From positions 1 through 42,300 of the forward strand of contig SYLY01000119.1 in the NCBI GenBank assembly GCA_005808475.1: a DNA stretch of 42,300 bases, given 5' to 3'. Position numbers and translations under genes: made by a program. The notes below the pieces were generated by a model. The model did not search any database and was not told the origin of the DNA. It saw nothing but the letters and a program-made list of their open reading frames with translations. Shown here piece by piece: positions 8,527-17,011 of the stretch (position 1 is the first letter of the stretch; each line of letters opens with the position of its first letter). This DNA comes from Acidobacteriota bacterium. Its GTDB lineage: Bacteria > Acidobacteriota > Terriglobia > Bryobacterales > Bryobacteraceae.

Positions 8527-9637
8527 GTCGCGCGCCATCCGGCTGCCGCGCGACATCGGCGCCGCGACGGGCCGCGCCGGTTCGCCCACCACGCTCGGGG
8601 CGGGCGAGTCGAGCTATCGATGGTCGACAGTCTTCCCGTGCCTCTATTCCACCGATTTCGAAACGGCGCTGGTGCGCATCGAAACCACCGATGGAGTAGT
8701 GGGATGGGGCGAAGCCCAGGCGCCGCTCGCACCGGAAGTGGCGTGCTCGATCGTCGATAGACTATTGAAACCGATTCTCGAGAATCAGGAGTTCCAGCCG
8801 GACGCGGAAGGAATCGCGGCCTGGTGGGATCGCATGTACTCGGCGATGCGCGTGCGCGGACAGAACGGCGGCTTCATGATCGACGCCATATCCGCGGTCG
8901 ACATCGCGCTGTGGGACTTGGCCGGCAAGTTCGCCGGCAAGCCGGTCTGCGAGCTGTTGAGCGCAACTCCGAAGCGCAAGATCCCGGCGTACTATAGCGG
9001 GCTGCCCGCGGCCGGCCGCGCCGAAGCCGCCGCGCGCGCTATCGGCGATGGCTTCGACAAGTTCAAGCTGTTCTTCGACACGCCGGAAGCGGCCGCGTTC
9101 CTGGCGTCGATGGACGAACTGCCCGCGGCCTCGTACGCCGTCGACGCACTCTGGCGGCATACGCCCGAATCGGCGGTCGTCTTCGGCCGGGAACTCGACG
9201 CGCGGAGCGCGCTCTGGTTCGAAGCGCCGCTGGCGCCGGAAGACGCCGTGGAGCACGGCAAGCTGGCTCGCGCGATCCGCACTCCGGTGGGGCTTGGCGA
9301 GAGCTACCGCACGCGTTTCGAACTGGCGCCGTTCTTCCGCGAGCGCGCGGTGGGCGTGCTGCAGCCCGACCTGGGCCGCTGTGGCATCACCGTGGGTATG
9401 CGGATCGCGGCCTTGGCGAGCGGCCCCGTGGTCCCGCATCTCAGCATCGCGTTCGGACCGCAGATCGCGGCCGCGCTCCATTTCGCCGCCGCCGCGGCGA
9501 ACTGCGATCTGGCCGAATTCAACCCGAGCGTCCTCGAGACCGCCAACCGCTTTTTGCGCGAACCCATTCGCATGGAGGGCGCGGCTTATATCGTGCCGCG
9601 GACGCCGGGCCTCGGTATTGATATCCTGACCGGGTGA
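8507..9637 (+). CDS. Enolase-superfamily sugar-acid dehydratase-like enzyme
   Basis: A 376-residue member of the mandelate racemase/muconate lactonizing group. Candidate catalytic elements are Lys185 and Lys187 in FDKFKLFF (a KxK motif), metal ligands Asp213 (YAVDALW), Glu239 (WFEAPL) and Glu265 (GLGESY), and His311 (VVPHLSIAFG). Unlike the enzyme at 570-1802 it has no leader and should be cytoplasmic. Its start overlaps the aldolase-like gene by 20 bases and its stop overlaps the sulfatase start as GTGA, so translation is probably coupled. Dehydration of an aldonate or uronate to a 2-keto-3-deoxy acid would feed the neighbouring lyase. Substrate unknown. Confidence 0.85.
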   Translation: MRLRSVESRAIRLPRDIGAATGRAGSPTTLGAGESSYRWSTVFPCLYSTDFETALVRIETTDGVVGWGEAQAPLAPEVACSIVDRLLKPILENQEFQPDAEGIAAWWDRMYSAMRVRGQNGGFMIDAISAVDIALWDLAGKFAGKPVCELLSATPKRKIPAYYSGLPAAGRAEAAARAIGDGFDKFKLFFDTPEAAAFLASMDELPAASYAVDALWRHTPESAVVFGRELDARSALWFEAPLAPEDAVEHGKLARAIRTPVGLGESYRTRFELAPFFRERAVGVLQPDLGRCGITVGMRIAALASGPVVPHLSIAFGPQIAAALHFAAAAANCDLAEFNPSVLETANRFLREPIRMEGAAYIVPRTPGLGIDILTG

Positions 9638-11181
9638 TTTCCCGCAGAGAATTGCTCGGAGCCGGCGCCGCCGCCGCGATGGCCGCTCCGGCCAAGCGTC
9701 CGAATATTCTGTTCGTCATGGTGGACGAGATGCGCTGGGATGCCATGGGCTGCGAAAAGCACCCGGTGGTCCACACGCCGAACATCGACAAACTGGCCAA
9801 GGAAGGTGTGCGGTTCTCCAGCAGCTACTCCGTCTCGCCGGTCTGTTCGCCCGCGCGAGCCTGCGTGTTCACCGGCCGGTACGCTCACGTGAACGGCGTC
9901 ACGACGAATGGCGTCCCCGCGCATCAGGGCGAGTTGTTCCTGCCCACCATCCTGAAGCACCACGGTTATCATACGGCGATCGCCGGCAAGCTCCACTACA
10001 CACCCACGCGCTTCGACTACGGGTTCGACCAGTTCTGGAGCTTCAGTTCCGAAGGTCCCACGCCCGAGACCGGATACAACGAGTTCCTGCGCAAGAAGCA
10101 CGGGTCGCCGGCGAAGTGGCCGATCGTACCCGGAACGTGTCCGTGGCCGGACGACCCGCTGGGCAAGGATGTCGGGCTGTTCAAGCATCCGAAGGAAGAC
10201 TTCGAGACCGAGTGGCTCACCGACAGGTCGGTCGACTACCTGCGGGCGCGCAAGGGATCGAGCCAACCGTGGTTCCTGTTCACCAGCTACCTGAAGCCGC
10301 ATTCGCCGAGCGTCGAACCGGAGCCGTACTTCAACATGTACGATCCGAAGGCGATGCCCATTCCGAAGCTACCGCCGAATGCCGCCGCCCTCCGCGCCGA
10401 ACAACGCGACCGCGCGCGCCGCCACTACGTCGACAACGAAGAGATGATGCGCGTGATGAGCGCCAAATACTACGGCGCGATCACGCATATCGACGCTCAG
10501 TTGGGCCGTCTGTTCGGCGAGCTTCGCCGGCTGAACATGGCGGACGACACGCTGGTGCTGTTCACGGCGGATCATGGCAACATGCTCGGCGACCGCGGCC
10601 GCTGGTTCAAGGGCTTGCAGTACGAAGGCTCGGCGCACGTGCCGCTGATCTGGCGCGGACCGAAGGGCGCGAAGGAAAATGGCGGCCGCGTGGTCAACAA
10701 GGTGATCGAGAACACCGACCTCGCGCCCACGATTCTCGAGGCGGCGGGATTGAGCGCTCCGGAAGGCATCCAGGGCAGCAGCTTCCTCAAGCTCGCGCGC
10801 GGCCAGGACGCCGGCTGGAAGAACCGCTGCTACTCGCAGTTGCGAAGCGGCATGCTGCTCGACGGCAACCTAAAATACATCGACAATAGTCTCGGCGGAA
10901 CCGGATCTCGCGAGTTGTACGATCTGGCGAACGACCCCAAGGAAGAACGCAATCTCTCCGCCGATCCGAAACAAAAGGAGCGCGTGGTGGAGATGGCGCG
11001 CGCGGTGGCCGCCTGGCGGGCGGATCGTCCCGCGCCGGTTCGCGTCAACGGGCTTTCGACTCCCGCGTACGCGACGGTATCGGCCAAGGAACGCGACCAG
11101 GCCATCGCCAACGCACCGGACGTCTTGGAGGCCGCGGGGGCGGAGCGAACCAAGGGCGGGCGGAAGAAAAAGCAAAAATAG
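9634..11181 (+). CDS. Sulfatase (formylglycine-dependent, exported)
   Basis: A 515-residue type I sulfatase. The leader SRRELLGAGAAAAMAAPA is Tat-like. NILFVMVDEMRWDAMG gives the first metal-binding acids, and VCSPARACVFTGR is the C-x-P-x-R signature whose Cys71 would be converted to formylglycine. AGKLHYTP and FTADHGNMLGD supply further active-site residues. It starts with GTG overlapping the stop of the enolase-type gene. In this operon it probably removes sulfate esters from the imported or periplasmic carbohydrate. A dedicated maturase is not in the window. The C-terminus is Lys-rich (GGRKKKQK). Confidence 0.9.
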   Translation: MISRRELLGAGAAAAMAAPAKRPNILFVMVDEMRWDAMGCEKHPVVHTPNIDKLAKEGVRFSSSYSVSPVCSPARACVFTGRYAHVNGVTTNGVPAHQGELFLPTILKHHGYHTAIAGKLHYTPTRFDYGFDQFWSFSSEGPTPETGYNEFLRKKHGSPAKWPIVPGTCPWPDDPLGKDVGLFKHPKEDFETEWLTDRSVDYLRARKGSSQPWFLFTSYLKPHSPSVEPEPYFNMYDPKAMPIPKLPPNAAALRAEQRDRARRHYVDNEEMMRVMSAKYYGAITHIDAQLGRLFGELRRLNMADDTLVLFTADHGNMLGDRGRWFKGLQYEGSAHVPLIWRGPKGAKENGGRVVNKVIENTDLAPTILEAAGLSAPEGIQGSSFLKLARGQDAGWKNRCYSQLRSGMLLDGNLKYIDNSLGGTGSRELYDLANDPKEERNLSADPKQKERVVEMARAVAAWRADRPAPVRVNGLSTPAYATVSAKERDQAIANAPDVLEAAGAERTKGGRKKKQK

Positions 11182-11195
11182 GAAGGACACGACAA

Positions 11196-12080
11196 ATGCC
11201 GGAGAATCGTTCGAACGTTACCCTGGACATGATTGACGCGTTTGGCAGGCCGATTTTCGATACCGCCCGCGTCGAGATCCGGAACACCCGGGTCCGCAGC
11301 CTGGACCTGGCCTTTCCGAAGGTCGACTTCCAGGGACAACCGGTCACACTGAAAGGCGTGCCCGCGTTTCCCAACGGATCCGCCGAGTTGCTGATCCTGC
11401 CGCAACGCTATCTGTTGAAGAAGATCGCCCTTCATGTGCCGGCCGGCCGCGGGCTTGATGTGCGCGAGATGCTCTTCGCCAACCCGGATCGCGTCGAACC
11501 GGTCTTCCCGAGCTTCACGAAGCTGCCCGAGGCGGTGCTGAAGCTGCTGCGCGATTCCAAGATGAAGGCGGCCGATTGGAGCGATCTCGAGGACGAGCAG
11601 AAGGCCGGGCTGATGAACGTCTGCGCGAAGGCCGCGGCGGTTCATGTGGATGGCGGTCCCGTCACGAGCTTTTTCCAGATCGTGCGCGACATCCTGCCCG
11701 CGCGTATCTTCCTGCTCGTGAATCCCGCGTTGCACGACGCCGTCATGGCGGCGCCGCTGTTGTTCCGAAGCGTCCCAGGCGGTCTGCACGCCTTCGGCGA
11801 TGGGTTCGCGCGGCTGGAGAAGGACGAGAGCTTCAAGACGTTCGACGAAGCGGGCAACCTGCAGCTCACGTTCGCGCGCGACACCAGCGGCGAGGGCAAG
11901 ATGGTGGTGGACGCGGACCTGGACGACCACTCGGGCGTGAAGCATGCGTTCGACGTGCTGAAGCACGCGATCACCGGCACGGACACGAATCCTTACAACA
12001 TGCACCAGATTCTGGCGCATTTTCAGGGCATCGACGTTGGGTACAGCCTGTTCCCCGAAGTAGCCAGGGGCGCCGTCTAG
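11196..12080 (+). CDS. Unknown protein, last gene of the sulfatase operon
   Basis: A 294-residue protein that I do not recognise. It has no signal peptide or membrane segment. The N-terminal 90 residues look like a beta-rich domain (TLDMIDAFGRPIFDTARVEI, SAELLILPQRYLLKKI). The middle is helical (LPEAVLKLLRDSKMKAADW, EQKAGLMNVCAKAAAVHV), and the C-terminus contains a globular alpha/beta stretch with DADLDDHSGVKHAFDVLKHA. A good ribosome site (GGAAGGA) lies ahead of ATG 11196, 14 bases after the sulfatase stop, so it is probably co-expressed with the sugar-acid genes. Codon pattern matches its neighbours. Function unknown. Confidence 0.8.
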   Translation: MPENRSNVTLDMIDAFGRPIFDTARVEIRNTRVRSLDLAFPKVDFQGQPVTLKGVPAFPNGSAELLILPQRYLLKKIALHVPAGRGLDVREMLFANPDRVEPVFPSFTKLPEAVLKLLRDSKMKAADWSDLEDEQKAGLMNVCAKAAAVHVDGGPVTSFFQIVRDILPARIFLLVNPALHDAVMAAPLLFRSVPGGLHAFGDGFARLEKDESFKTFDEAGNLQLTFARDTSGEGKMVVDADLDDHSGVKHAFDVLKHAITGTDTNPYNMHQILAHFQGIDVGYSLFPEVARGAV

Positions 12081-12108
12081 CGCGGCTCCCCTCAACGCCA
12101 GAACCGGA

Positions 12109-13203
12109 TCAGCTATCCACCAGCGTCTCGCCATCCCTCATCGTCAGCCGCACGCGCTCCACGCCGGTATGCCGCTCCACCAGATCCGCCAACGCCGTGG
12201 AGTGCGTCGTGATCCACAACTGCGTGTGCTTCGACGCCTGGGCGATCAGACCGGCCAGCGGAGCGATCAGCCCCGGATGCAGGCTCGTCTCGGGCTCGTT
12301 CAACGCGAGCAACGCCGGTGGACGCGGGCTCAGCAGCGCCGCGCACAGACACAGAAACCGCAATTGGCCGTCGGAGAATTCGCGCGCATCGAGCGGCCGC
12401 AACAGACCCGGTACGCGCAGGCTGGCGCGGAACATCATGTCCGGCGCTTCGATCCGCAACTCAGCGCCGCCGAACGCCTCCGCCACGGCGCGCGCGAGGG
12501 CCGCCTCGTCGCCCACTTCCTGCACGGTCCGCAGCGCGGCCGCCAGATCGGAGCCGCTGCGCGAGAGCACGTGGGTCGTCACGCCGATTCGCGGCTGGCG
12601 CATCGGCGATTCCGCGTCCGTGCGGAAGTGGTGGTAGAACCGCCATCCGGCCACCAGCGTCCTCACCGCCGACAGTTCGGGATAGCGGTGCGGCTCGGCG
12701 ATCCGCGACAGAATCGCCTCGTGCTTCGACATCGCGAACGGGTACGCCACCCGGTTGCCCTCGCTGTCCCGAAGCCACGCCGAGGGCCCGTCGCGCTTCA
12801 TCAATTCGACGCGCCGGTTGCCGGTTGGCCAAATCGATTCCTCCTTCACTCGCGGATCGAGGGTGAACAGCGTGCCCAGCGCATGTTCGTTCCAGGCGGG
12901 CAGCCCCACTTGGATCTCGTAGCCGAGATCGCTGCCCTCGAAACCGAGGGTCATCCGCACCGGCGGCCGCTTGCGTTGATAGCGGATCCGCTCGCCGCCC
13001 GCCCAGAACACGCTGGACATGCCGCCTTCCTCCACGATCGCCATCGACAGCGCGCCTTCCGCCGCCCGCCCGATCAGCACCAGCGAGTTGTACAGATTCG
13101 ACTTCCCACAGCCGTTCGGCCCCGTCAGCACGTTCACCGGCCGTAGAGGCAGGCTCATCTCGCGGATCGACCGGTAACCCGCGACCTCGATCCGCCGGAT
13201 CAC
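12109..13203 (-). CDS. AAA ATPase, RecF/SMC-like single-domain type (COG4637-like)
   Basis: A 364-residue ABC-class ATPase. The start MIRRIEVAGYRSIREMSLPL leads into Walker A GPNGCGKS at residues 28-35. Near residue 280 SDGQLRF resembles the ABC signature, then ALLALNEPETSLHP is the Walker B/D-loop (Asn where many relatives have Asp), and ITTHSTALADL gives the switch His. This architecture is that of predicted ATPases of the COG4637/OLD-like type, some involved in DNA repair or defence; no nuclease (TOPRIM) domain is present. It lies immediately downstream of pyruvate kinase on the same strand with a one-base gap, so it may be co-transcribed. Precise function unknown. Confidence 0.8.
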   Translation of the reverse strand: MIRRIEVAGYRSIREMSLPLRPVNVLTGPNGCGKSNLYNSLVLIGRAAEGALSMAIVEEGGMSSVFWAGGERIRYQRKRPPVRMTLGFEGSDLGYEIQVGLPAWNEHALGTLFTLDPRVKEESIWPTGNRRVELMKRDGPSAWLRDSEGNRVAYPFAMSKHEAILSRIAEPHRYPELSAVRTLVAGWRFYHHFRTDAESPMRQPRIGVTTHVLSRSGSDLAAALRTVQEVGDEAALARAVAEAFGGAELRIEAPDMMFRASLRVPGLLRPLDAREFSDGQLRFLCLCAALLSPRPPALLALNEPETSLHPGLIAPLAGLIAQASKHTQLWITTHSTALADLVERHTGVERVRLTMRDGETLVDS

Positions 13204-13204
13204 G

Positions 13205-14617
13205 TCAGTCGACCGTGTGGAGGCGCATCAGATTCGTGGTGCCCGGCCTGCCGATGGGCTGGCCCGCGACGAACACCACTCGGTCGCCGAGCTTCACCAG
13301 CCCGCGATCGAGCAGGATGCGGTCCATCTGATCCATCATCTCGTCGGTCGACCCGACTATTGGAGCGTCCACCGCCCGCACGCCGTAGATCGCGCTGAGC
13401 TGGCGCGCGGCCGCCTGCGACGGGGTGAAGGCGTAAATCGGAACGGGCGGACGATAGCGCGAAACCAACCGCGCGCTGCTGCCGGTGGCGGTGAACACCA
13501 CGATCGCCGCCGCGCCCAGAACGCGACTGGCGCGGAACGCGGCGTCCGCCACGATCTCCGGTGGAGTGGCTCCCGCCGGCGCGAGTTCGGACTTGCGCCA
13601 GGGAGGCAGCGTCGCCTCCGCCTCGGCCGCGATGCGCCGCATCATCTTCACCGTCTCCAACGGATACTTGCCCGCGCCTGTCTCCGCCGAGAGCATCACG
13701 CAATCGGTGCCGTCGAAAATCGCGTTGGCGACGTCGCTGACTTCGGCCCGGGTCGGGTACGGATTCTCGATCATCGACTCGAGCATCTGAGTGGCGGTGA
13801 TGACGAACTTGCCCTTCGCCCGTGCCCGCTCGATGATCGACTTCTGGATGAACGGCACTTTCTCGAGCTCCATCTCCACGCCGAGATCGCCGAGCGCCAC
13901 CATCACGCCGTCGGACGCTTCCAGGATCTCGTCGAGATTCGCCCAGCCCTCCGGTTTCTCGATCTTGGCCACCACTGGCGTGGCCCCGGCGTCGTGCTCC
14001 TCGAGGAAGTGGCGCAGCCGCAGCATGTCCTGGCCGCGCCGGACGAACGACATCGCCACCATGTCCACGCCCAGCGGCAGCGCCGCTCGCAAATCGGCCA
14101 TGTCCTTCTTGGTGAGCGACGGCGTGCTGACGCGAACTCCGGGCAGGTTGATTCCCTTGCGGTCGGAGATCCGGCCGCCGGAGACGACCTCTGTCTCGGC
14201 GTCCACGCCATCGGAGCGCAGCACGCGGAGTTCGATGCTGCCATCGGCCAGCAGCACGCGGTCGCCCTGCTTGACGTCCTTGGCGAACTCGGCGTACGTC
14301 GTGCAGGCGCGCTCCGGAGTGCCCATCACAGCCGCGGTGGTGATGGTGAACTTCGATCCTGCCTGAAGTTCGCAACCGCCGTTCTCGAATTGGCCCAGCC
14401 GGATCTTCGGCCCTTGCAGGTCGAGAAGAATGCCCATCGGCTGACCTGCTTCCGGTTCGATTTCGCGGATGACGCGGATCCGTTCGGCCCGGTCCTCCGG
14501 CGTCCCGTGAGAGGCGTTCAGGCGGAATACGTCCGCCCCGGCTTTCGCCAGATTTGTGATCATCTCGCGCGAGGAACTGGACGGCCCCAGTGTCGCGACG
14601 ATTTTGGTGTTTCTCAT
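13205..14617 (-). CDS. pyk: Pyruvate kinase
   Basis: A 470-residue pyruvate kinase, converting phosphoenolpyruvate and ADP to pyruvate and ATP. Recognisable are TKIVATLGPSS, the substrate-binding RLNASHG, LLDLQGPKIRLG, the catalytic-lysine region VVAKIEKPEGWANLDEI, GDLGVEMELEKVPFIQK, ITATQMLESM, and the C-terminal domain with SAETGAGKYPLE. I chose ATG 14617 because family members begin with this TKIVATLGP motif and AAGAG lies upstream; the open frame extends further but without conserved sequence. One oddity is MVALGDLG: nearly all family members have ARGDLG, so Arg is replaced by Leu (CTC). Confidence 0.93.
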   Translation of the reverse strand: MRNTKIVATLGPSSSSREMITNLAKAGADVFRLNASHGTPEDRAERIRVIREIEPEAGQPMGILLDLQGPKIRLGQFENGGCELQAGSKFTITTAAVMGTPERACTTYAEFAKDVKQGDRVLLADGSIELRVLRSDGVDAETEVVSGGRISDRKGINLPGVRVSTPSLTKKDMADLRAALPLGVDMVAMSFVRRGQDMLRLRHFLEEHDAGATPVVAKIEKPEGWANLDEILEASDGVMVALGDLGVEMELEKVPFIQKSIIERARAKGKFVITATQMLESMIENPYPTRAEVSDVANAIFDGTDCVMLSAETGAGKYPLETVKMMRRIAAEAEATLPPWRKSELAPAGATPPEIVADAAFRASRVLGAAAIVVFTATGSSARLVSRYRPPVPIYAFTPSQAAARQLSAIYGVRAVDAPIVGSTDEMMDQMDRILLDRGLVKLGDRVVFVAGQPIGRPGTTNLMRLHTVD

Positions 14618-14686
14618 GCTACTCTTGAGGGTTCGCATCACGAGCGGGCCGCGCCAAGCGAACCGGACTGTGCTGCTTCTTTTATT

Positions 14687-15535
14687 ATGTCGCTCGCGCA
14701 GGCAGCCGTACTGGCTCTGATTCAAGGTCTCACCGAATTTATTCCGATCAGCAGTTCGGCGCATTTGGCGTTGGCTCCGTGGCTGCTCGGATGGCCCGAC
14801 CAGGGACTCGCATTCGATATCGCGCTGCACTTCGGCACGCTGCTCGCCGTCATCCTCTACTTCTTTCGCGACTGGGTGCAGGTGATCGCCAACGGCTTGG
14901 GATTCCAGATGGAAGGCAATCCCGAGTACCGGCGCAACCGGATGTTACTGTGGCTGTTGGCCGCCGCGTCGCTTCCCATCGGCGTGTTCGGACTGCTCTT
15001 CAAACACGCCGCCGAAACCACGCTGCGCAACCCTTTCGTGATCGGCACGATGCTGATCCTGATCGCGCTGGTGATGGAAATCGCGGAGCGCATGGGGCGC
15101 CAACAGAAGCGGATGGATCACGTCAACTTCCTGGACGCGATGGTGATCGGGTTCGCGCAAGCGCTGGCGATCGTTCCGGGAACCTCGCGCAGCGGCATCA
15201 CGATCTCCGCCGGCCTGCTGCAAAACCTGGATCGCGCCACGGCCGCGCGTTTCTCGTTCATGCTGTCGACTCCCGCCGTGGCCGCCGCCGCGGCAAAAGC
15301 CTTCCTCGATCTCTACAAGCAGGGCGGAATCCCGGAAGGCATGCTGGGCTCGTTCGTGCTGGGCGTCGCGCTGAGCGCGTTGAGCGGAAGCTTCGCGATC
15401 GCGTTCCTGATGAACTGGCTGCGCACGAACACGCTCCGGCCGTTCGTTTACTACCGGATCGTGTTCGGGCTCTTCATTCTGGTGCTGGCGTTCCTGCGCG
15501 GGCCGATGCCCGCCGCCGTTACTTCCGCACCTTGA
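14687..15535 (+). CDS. uppP: Undecaprenyl-diphosphatase (UppP/BacA)
   Basis: A 282-residue integral membrane phosphatase that recycles undecaprenyl diphosphate to the monophosphate carrier for cell-wall synthesis; high expression gives bacitracin resistance in other bacteria. The first motif LIQGLTEFIPISSSAHLAL (catalytic Glu and His, with the common Gln at the first acidic site) and the second motif VPGTSRSG are both intact, with about eight hydrophobic segments. The open frame upstream to 13217 is antisense to pyruvate kinase and is not coding. ATG 14687 places the family's N-terminus correctly. Its 3' end overlaps the convergent gene by 17 bases. Confidence 0.95.
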   Translation: MSLAQAAVLALIQGLTEFIPISSSAHLALAPWLLGWPDQGLAFDIALHFGTLLAVILYFFRDWVQVIANGLGFQMEGNPEYRRNRMLLWLLAAASLPIGVFGLLFKHAAETTLRNPFVIGTMLILIALVMEIAERMGRQQKRMDHVNFLDAMVIGFAQALAIVPGTSRSGITISAGLLQNLDRATAARFSFMLSTPAVAAAAAKAFLDLYKQGGIPEGMLGSFVLGVALSALSGSFAIAFLMNWLRTNTLRPFVYYRIVFGLFILVLAFLRGPMPAAVTSAP

Positions 15536-16874
15536 GCAGGCAGCAGTCGCCCGCTTCGGGCGACTTCACGTCTTCCACCTGAACCACCACCGGATGGTCG
15601 CCATCCGCCAGTCCTTCGGGCACCGCGACTCGCAGTTGGAAAACGGACGCCGAGTTGGCTGCCAATCCGGCGAACGCCACCGTGGCGGGCACGCCGCCGA
15701 TGGTCACCGTGACCGCGGCCTTCACCTTGCTCTCTTCCTTCGCGAGTTCGCCCGCGGCGGAATCGGGGTCCGTGGCGCCGAATGCGGTTCCATACAATAC
15801 GATGGCCTCGCCGGGCGTCACCGGATCGGTGGCCTTGTCGGACGGCATCTGCTCCGGGCGGAGGAAACGCTCGGCGTCGCCCTTGGTGCTCACCACGAAC
15901 TTGCCCTCGGCCGCGAACAGAGCGGGCGCGAACGCCGCCAGCTTGGCCGTGACGGTATCCGCCTTCTGATCGCCGGATGACAGAACCACCTCCACGTCTC
16001 CTCGCGCATCGTCCGCCGGCGCCAATGCGACCACGCGCACGGGACTCACCGAGTTCACGAACGCCGCTTTGCCGTTGACGGTCACCGACACGTTCTCCAG
16101 CTTGTCGGGCAGTTTTCCGGACGCGATTTCCTCCGCCGTCCAGGATCGGGTGACCGATGCCAGATTGGTTCCCGTAATCGCGAACCACGAGTTGGGAGCC
16201 AAACCGGCTAACGTGGCTGCCGCGCTGGCAACGCCCCGTTCGGAGCTGATCGCCGGCTTGGGCGCGGCGCCGCCGGCCGCGGGCGCCACTTCCAGCTTGG
16301 CGGTATAAATGCGGTCGCCGCTGTTTTGCCCGTTGCCATTGGCGGCGTTGCCCGCGGCATAGAGCGTCACCGGCCCGACGTCGGTGGAGGGCGGCGTCCA
16401 ATCGAGTTCGAAGTCGACTCCACCCGTCGTCCCGTTGCGAGTCCCCTGCATGGTATGGGTGATGAACTGCACCATGTTAGGATCGCGGCAGGGTGCGGCG
16501 TTGCCATCGTCGCAGAACACGCGGGTGTTGGCGTCGACGGACGCGAGCGTCCCCGCCTGGCCGCTGGCGGCGTTGCTGTTGACGCGGGCCGACAACGAAA
16601 AGCCCCAGCGCCGCATCCCGGCATCGGTAACGGTCACCTTCACTCGCTGCTTGACGCCAGGAGCATAGGTGGCCCCGCCGGCGAGTTCGATCTTCACCGA
16701 GCCGGCGCCCGAGTTCAGCGCGCCCGAGTGGCACGACGCGCACGACATCGGGTCGTCGCCGGGCGCGCCAGTCAGGCGTGGGTCCGCCCCCGAAAGATTG
16801 GCGAAGAGGGAGGCCGGAATCAGGATCGCGGCCAGCGCCGCGGAACATCTCAATACGATAATGGCTTTGTTCAT
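15519..16874 (-). CDS. Secreted protein with choice-of-anchor V-like (Reeler-like) domain and TIGR03437-type C-terminal domain
   Basis: A 451-residue exported protein. After a signal peptide (to about residue 25, SLFAN) comes LTGAPGDDPMSCASCHSG, whose CASCH (45-49) fits a c-type heme CxxCH motif but is also typical of the choice-of-anchor V domain. A beta-sandwich with YAPGVKQRVKVTVTD and GGVDFELDWTPP follows. The C-terminal half (LAPNSWFAITGTNLAS, VSVTVNGKAAFVNSVSP, ALAPADDARG, GEAIVLYGTAFG, VTIGGVPATVAFAGL, VPEGLADGDHPVVVQV) matches the TIGR03437 pattern that I know from Solibacter proteins. MNK at 16874 is preferred to the longer start at 16904 because it begins the signal peptide. Role unknown; probably cell-surface. 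Confidence 0.85.
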   Translation of the reverse strand: MNKAIIVLRCSAALAAILIPASLFANLSGADPRLTGAPGDDPMSCASCHSGALNSGAGSVKIELAGGATYAPGVKQRVKVTVTDAGMRRWGFSLSARVNSNAASGQAGTLASVDANTRVFCDDGNAAPCRDPNMVQFITHTMQGTRNGTTGGVDFELDWTPPSTDVGPVTLYAAGNAANGNGQNSGDRIYTAKLEVAPAAGGAAPKPAISSERGVASAAATLAGLAPNSWFAITGTNLASVTRSWTAEEIASGKLPDKLENVSVTVNGKAAFVNSVSPVRVVALAPADDARGDVEVVLSSGDQKADTVTAKLAAFAPALFAAEGKFVVSTKGDAERFLRPEQMPSDKATDPVTPGEAIVLYGTAFGATDPDSAAGELAKEESKVKAAVTVTIGGVPATVAFAGLAANSASVFQLRVAVPEGLADGDHPVVVQVEDVKSPEAGDCCLLKVRK

Positions 16875-17011
16875 TTGGAGACACCAATGGCTTTGAAAAG
16901 CCACTATCGATTCAAACGCGCGAACGGCGCCCGAAGATTCGCTCGATGGACGGATTTTACATTCCGTTTTTCTGGCATACTAGGAGGGCTCCAGCCTCCG
17001 CGACCAGCGGA

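Noticed and set aside
13217..14686. Long plus-strand open frame running into uppP
   Set aside because: It is antisense to pyruvate kinase and the translated part shows no family; only the region from ATG 14687 matches UppP.
15519..16874. Multiheme or c-type cytochrome because of CASCH
   Set aside because: Only one CxxCH is present and the surrounding TGAPGD...C..CH pattern is normal for the choice-of-anchor V domain, so heme binding is not assumed.
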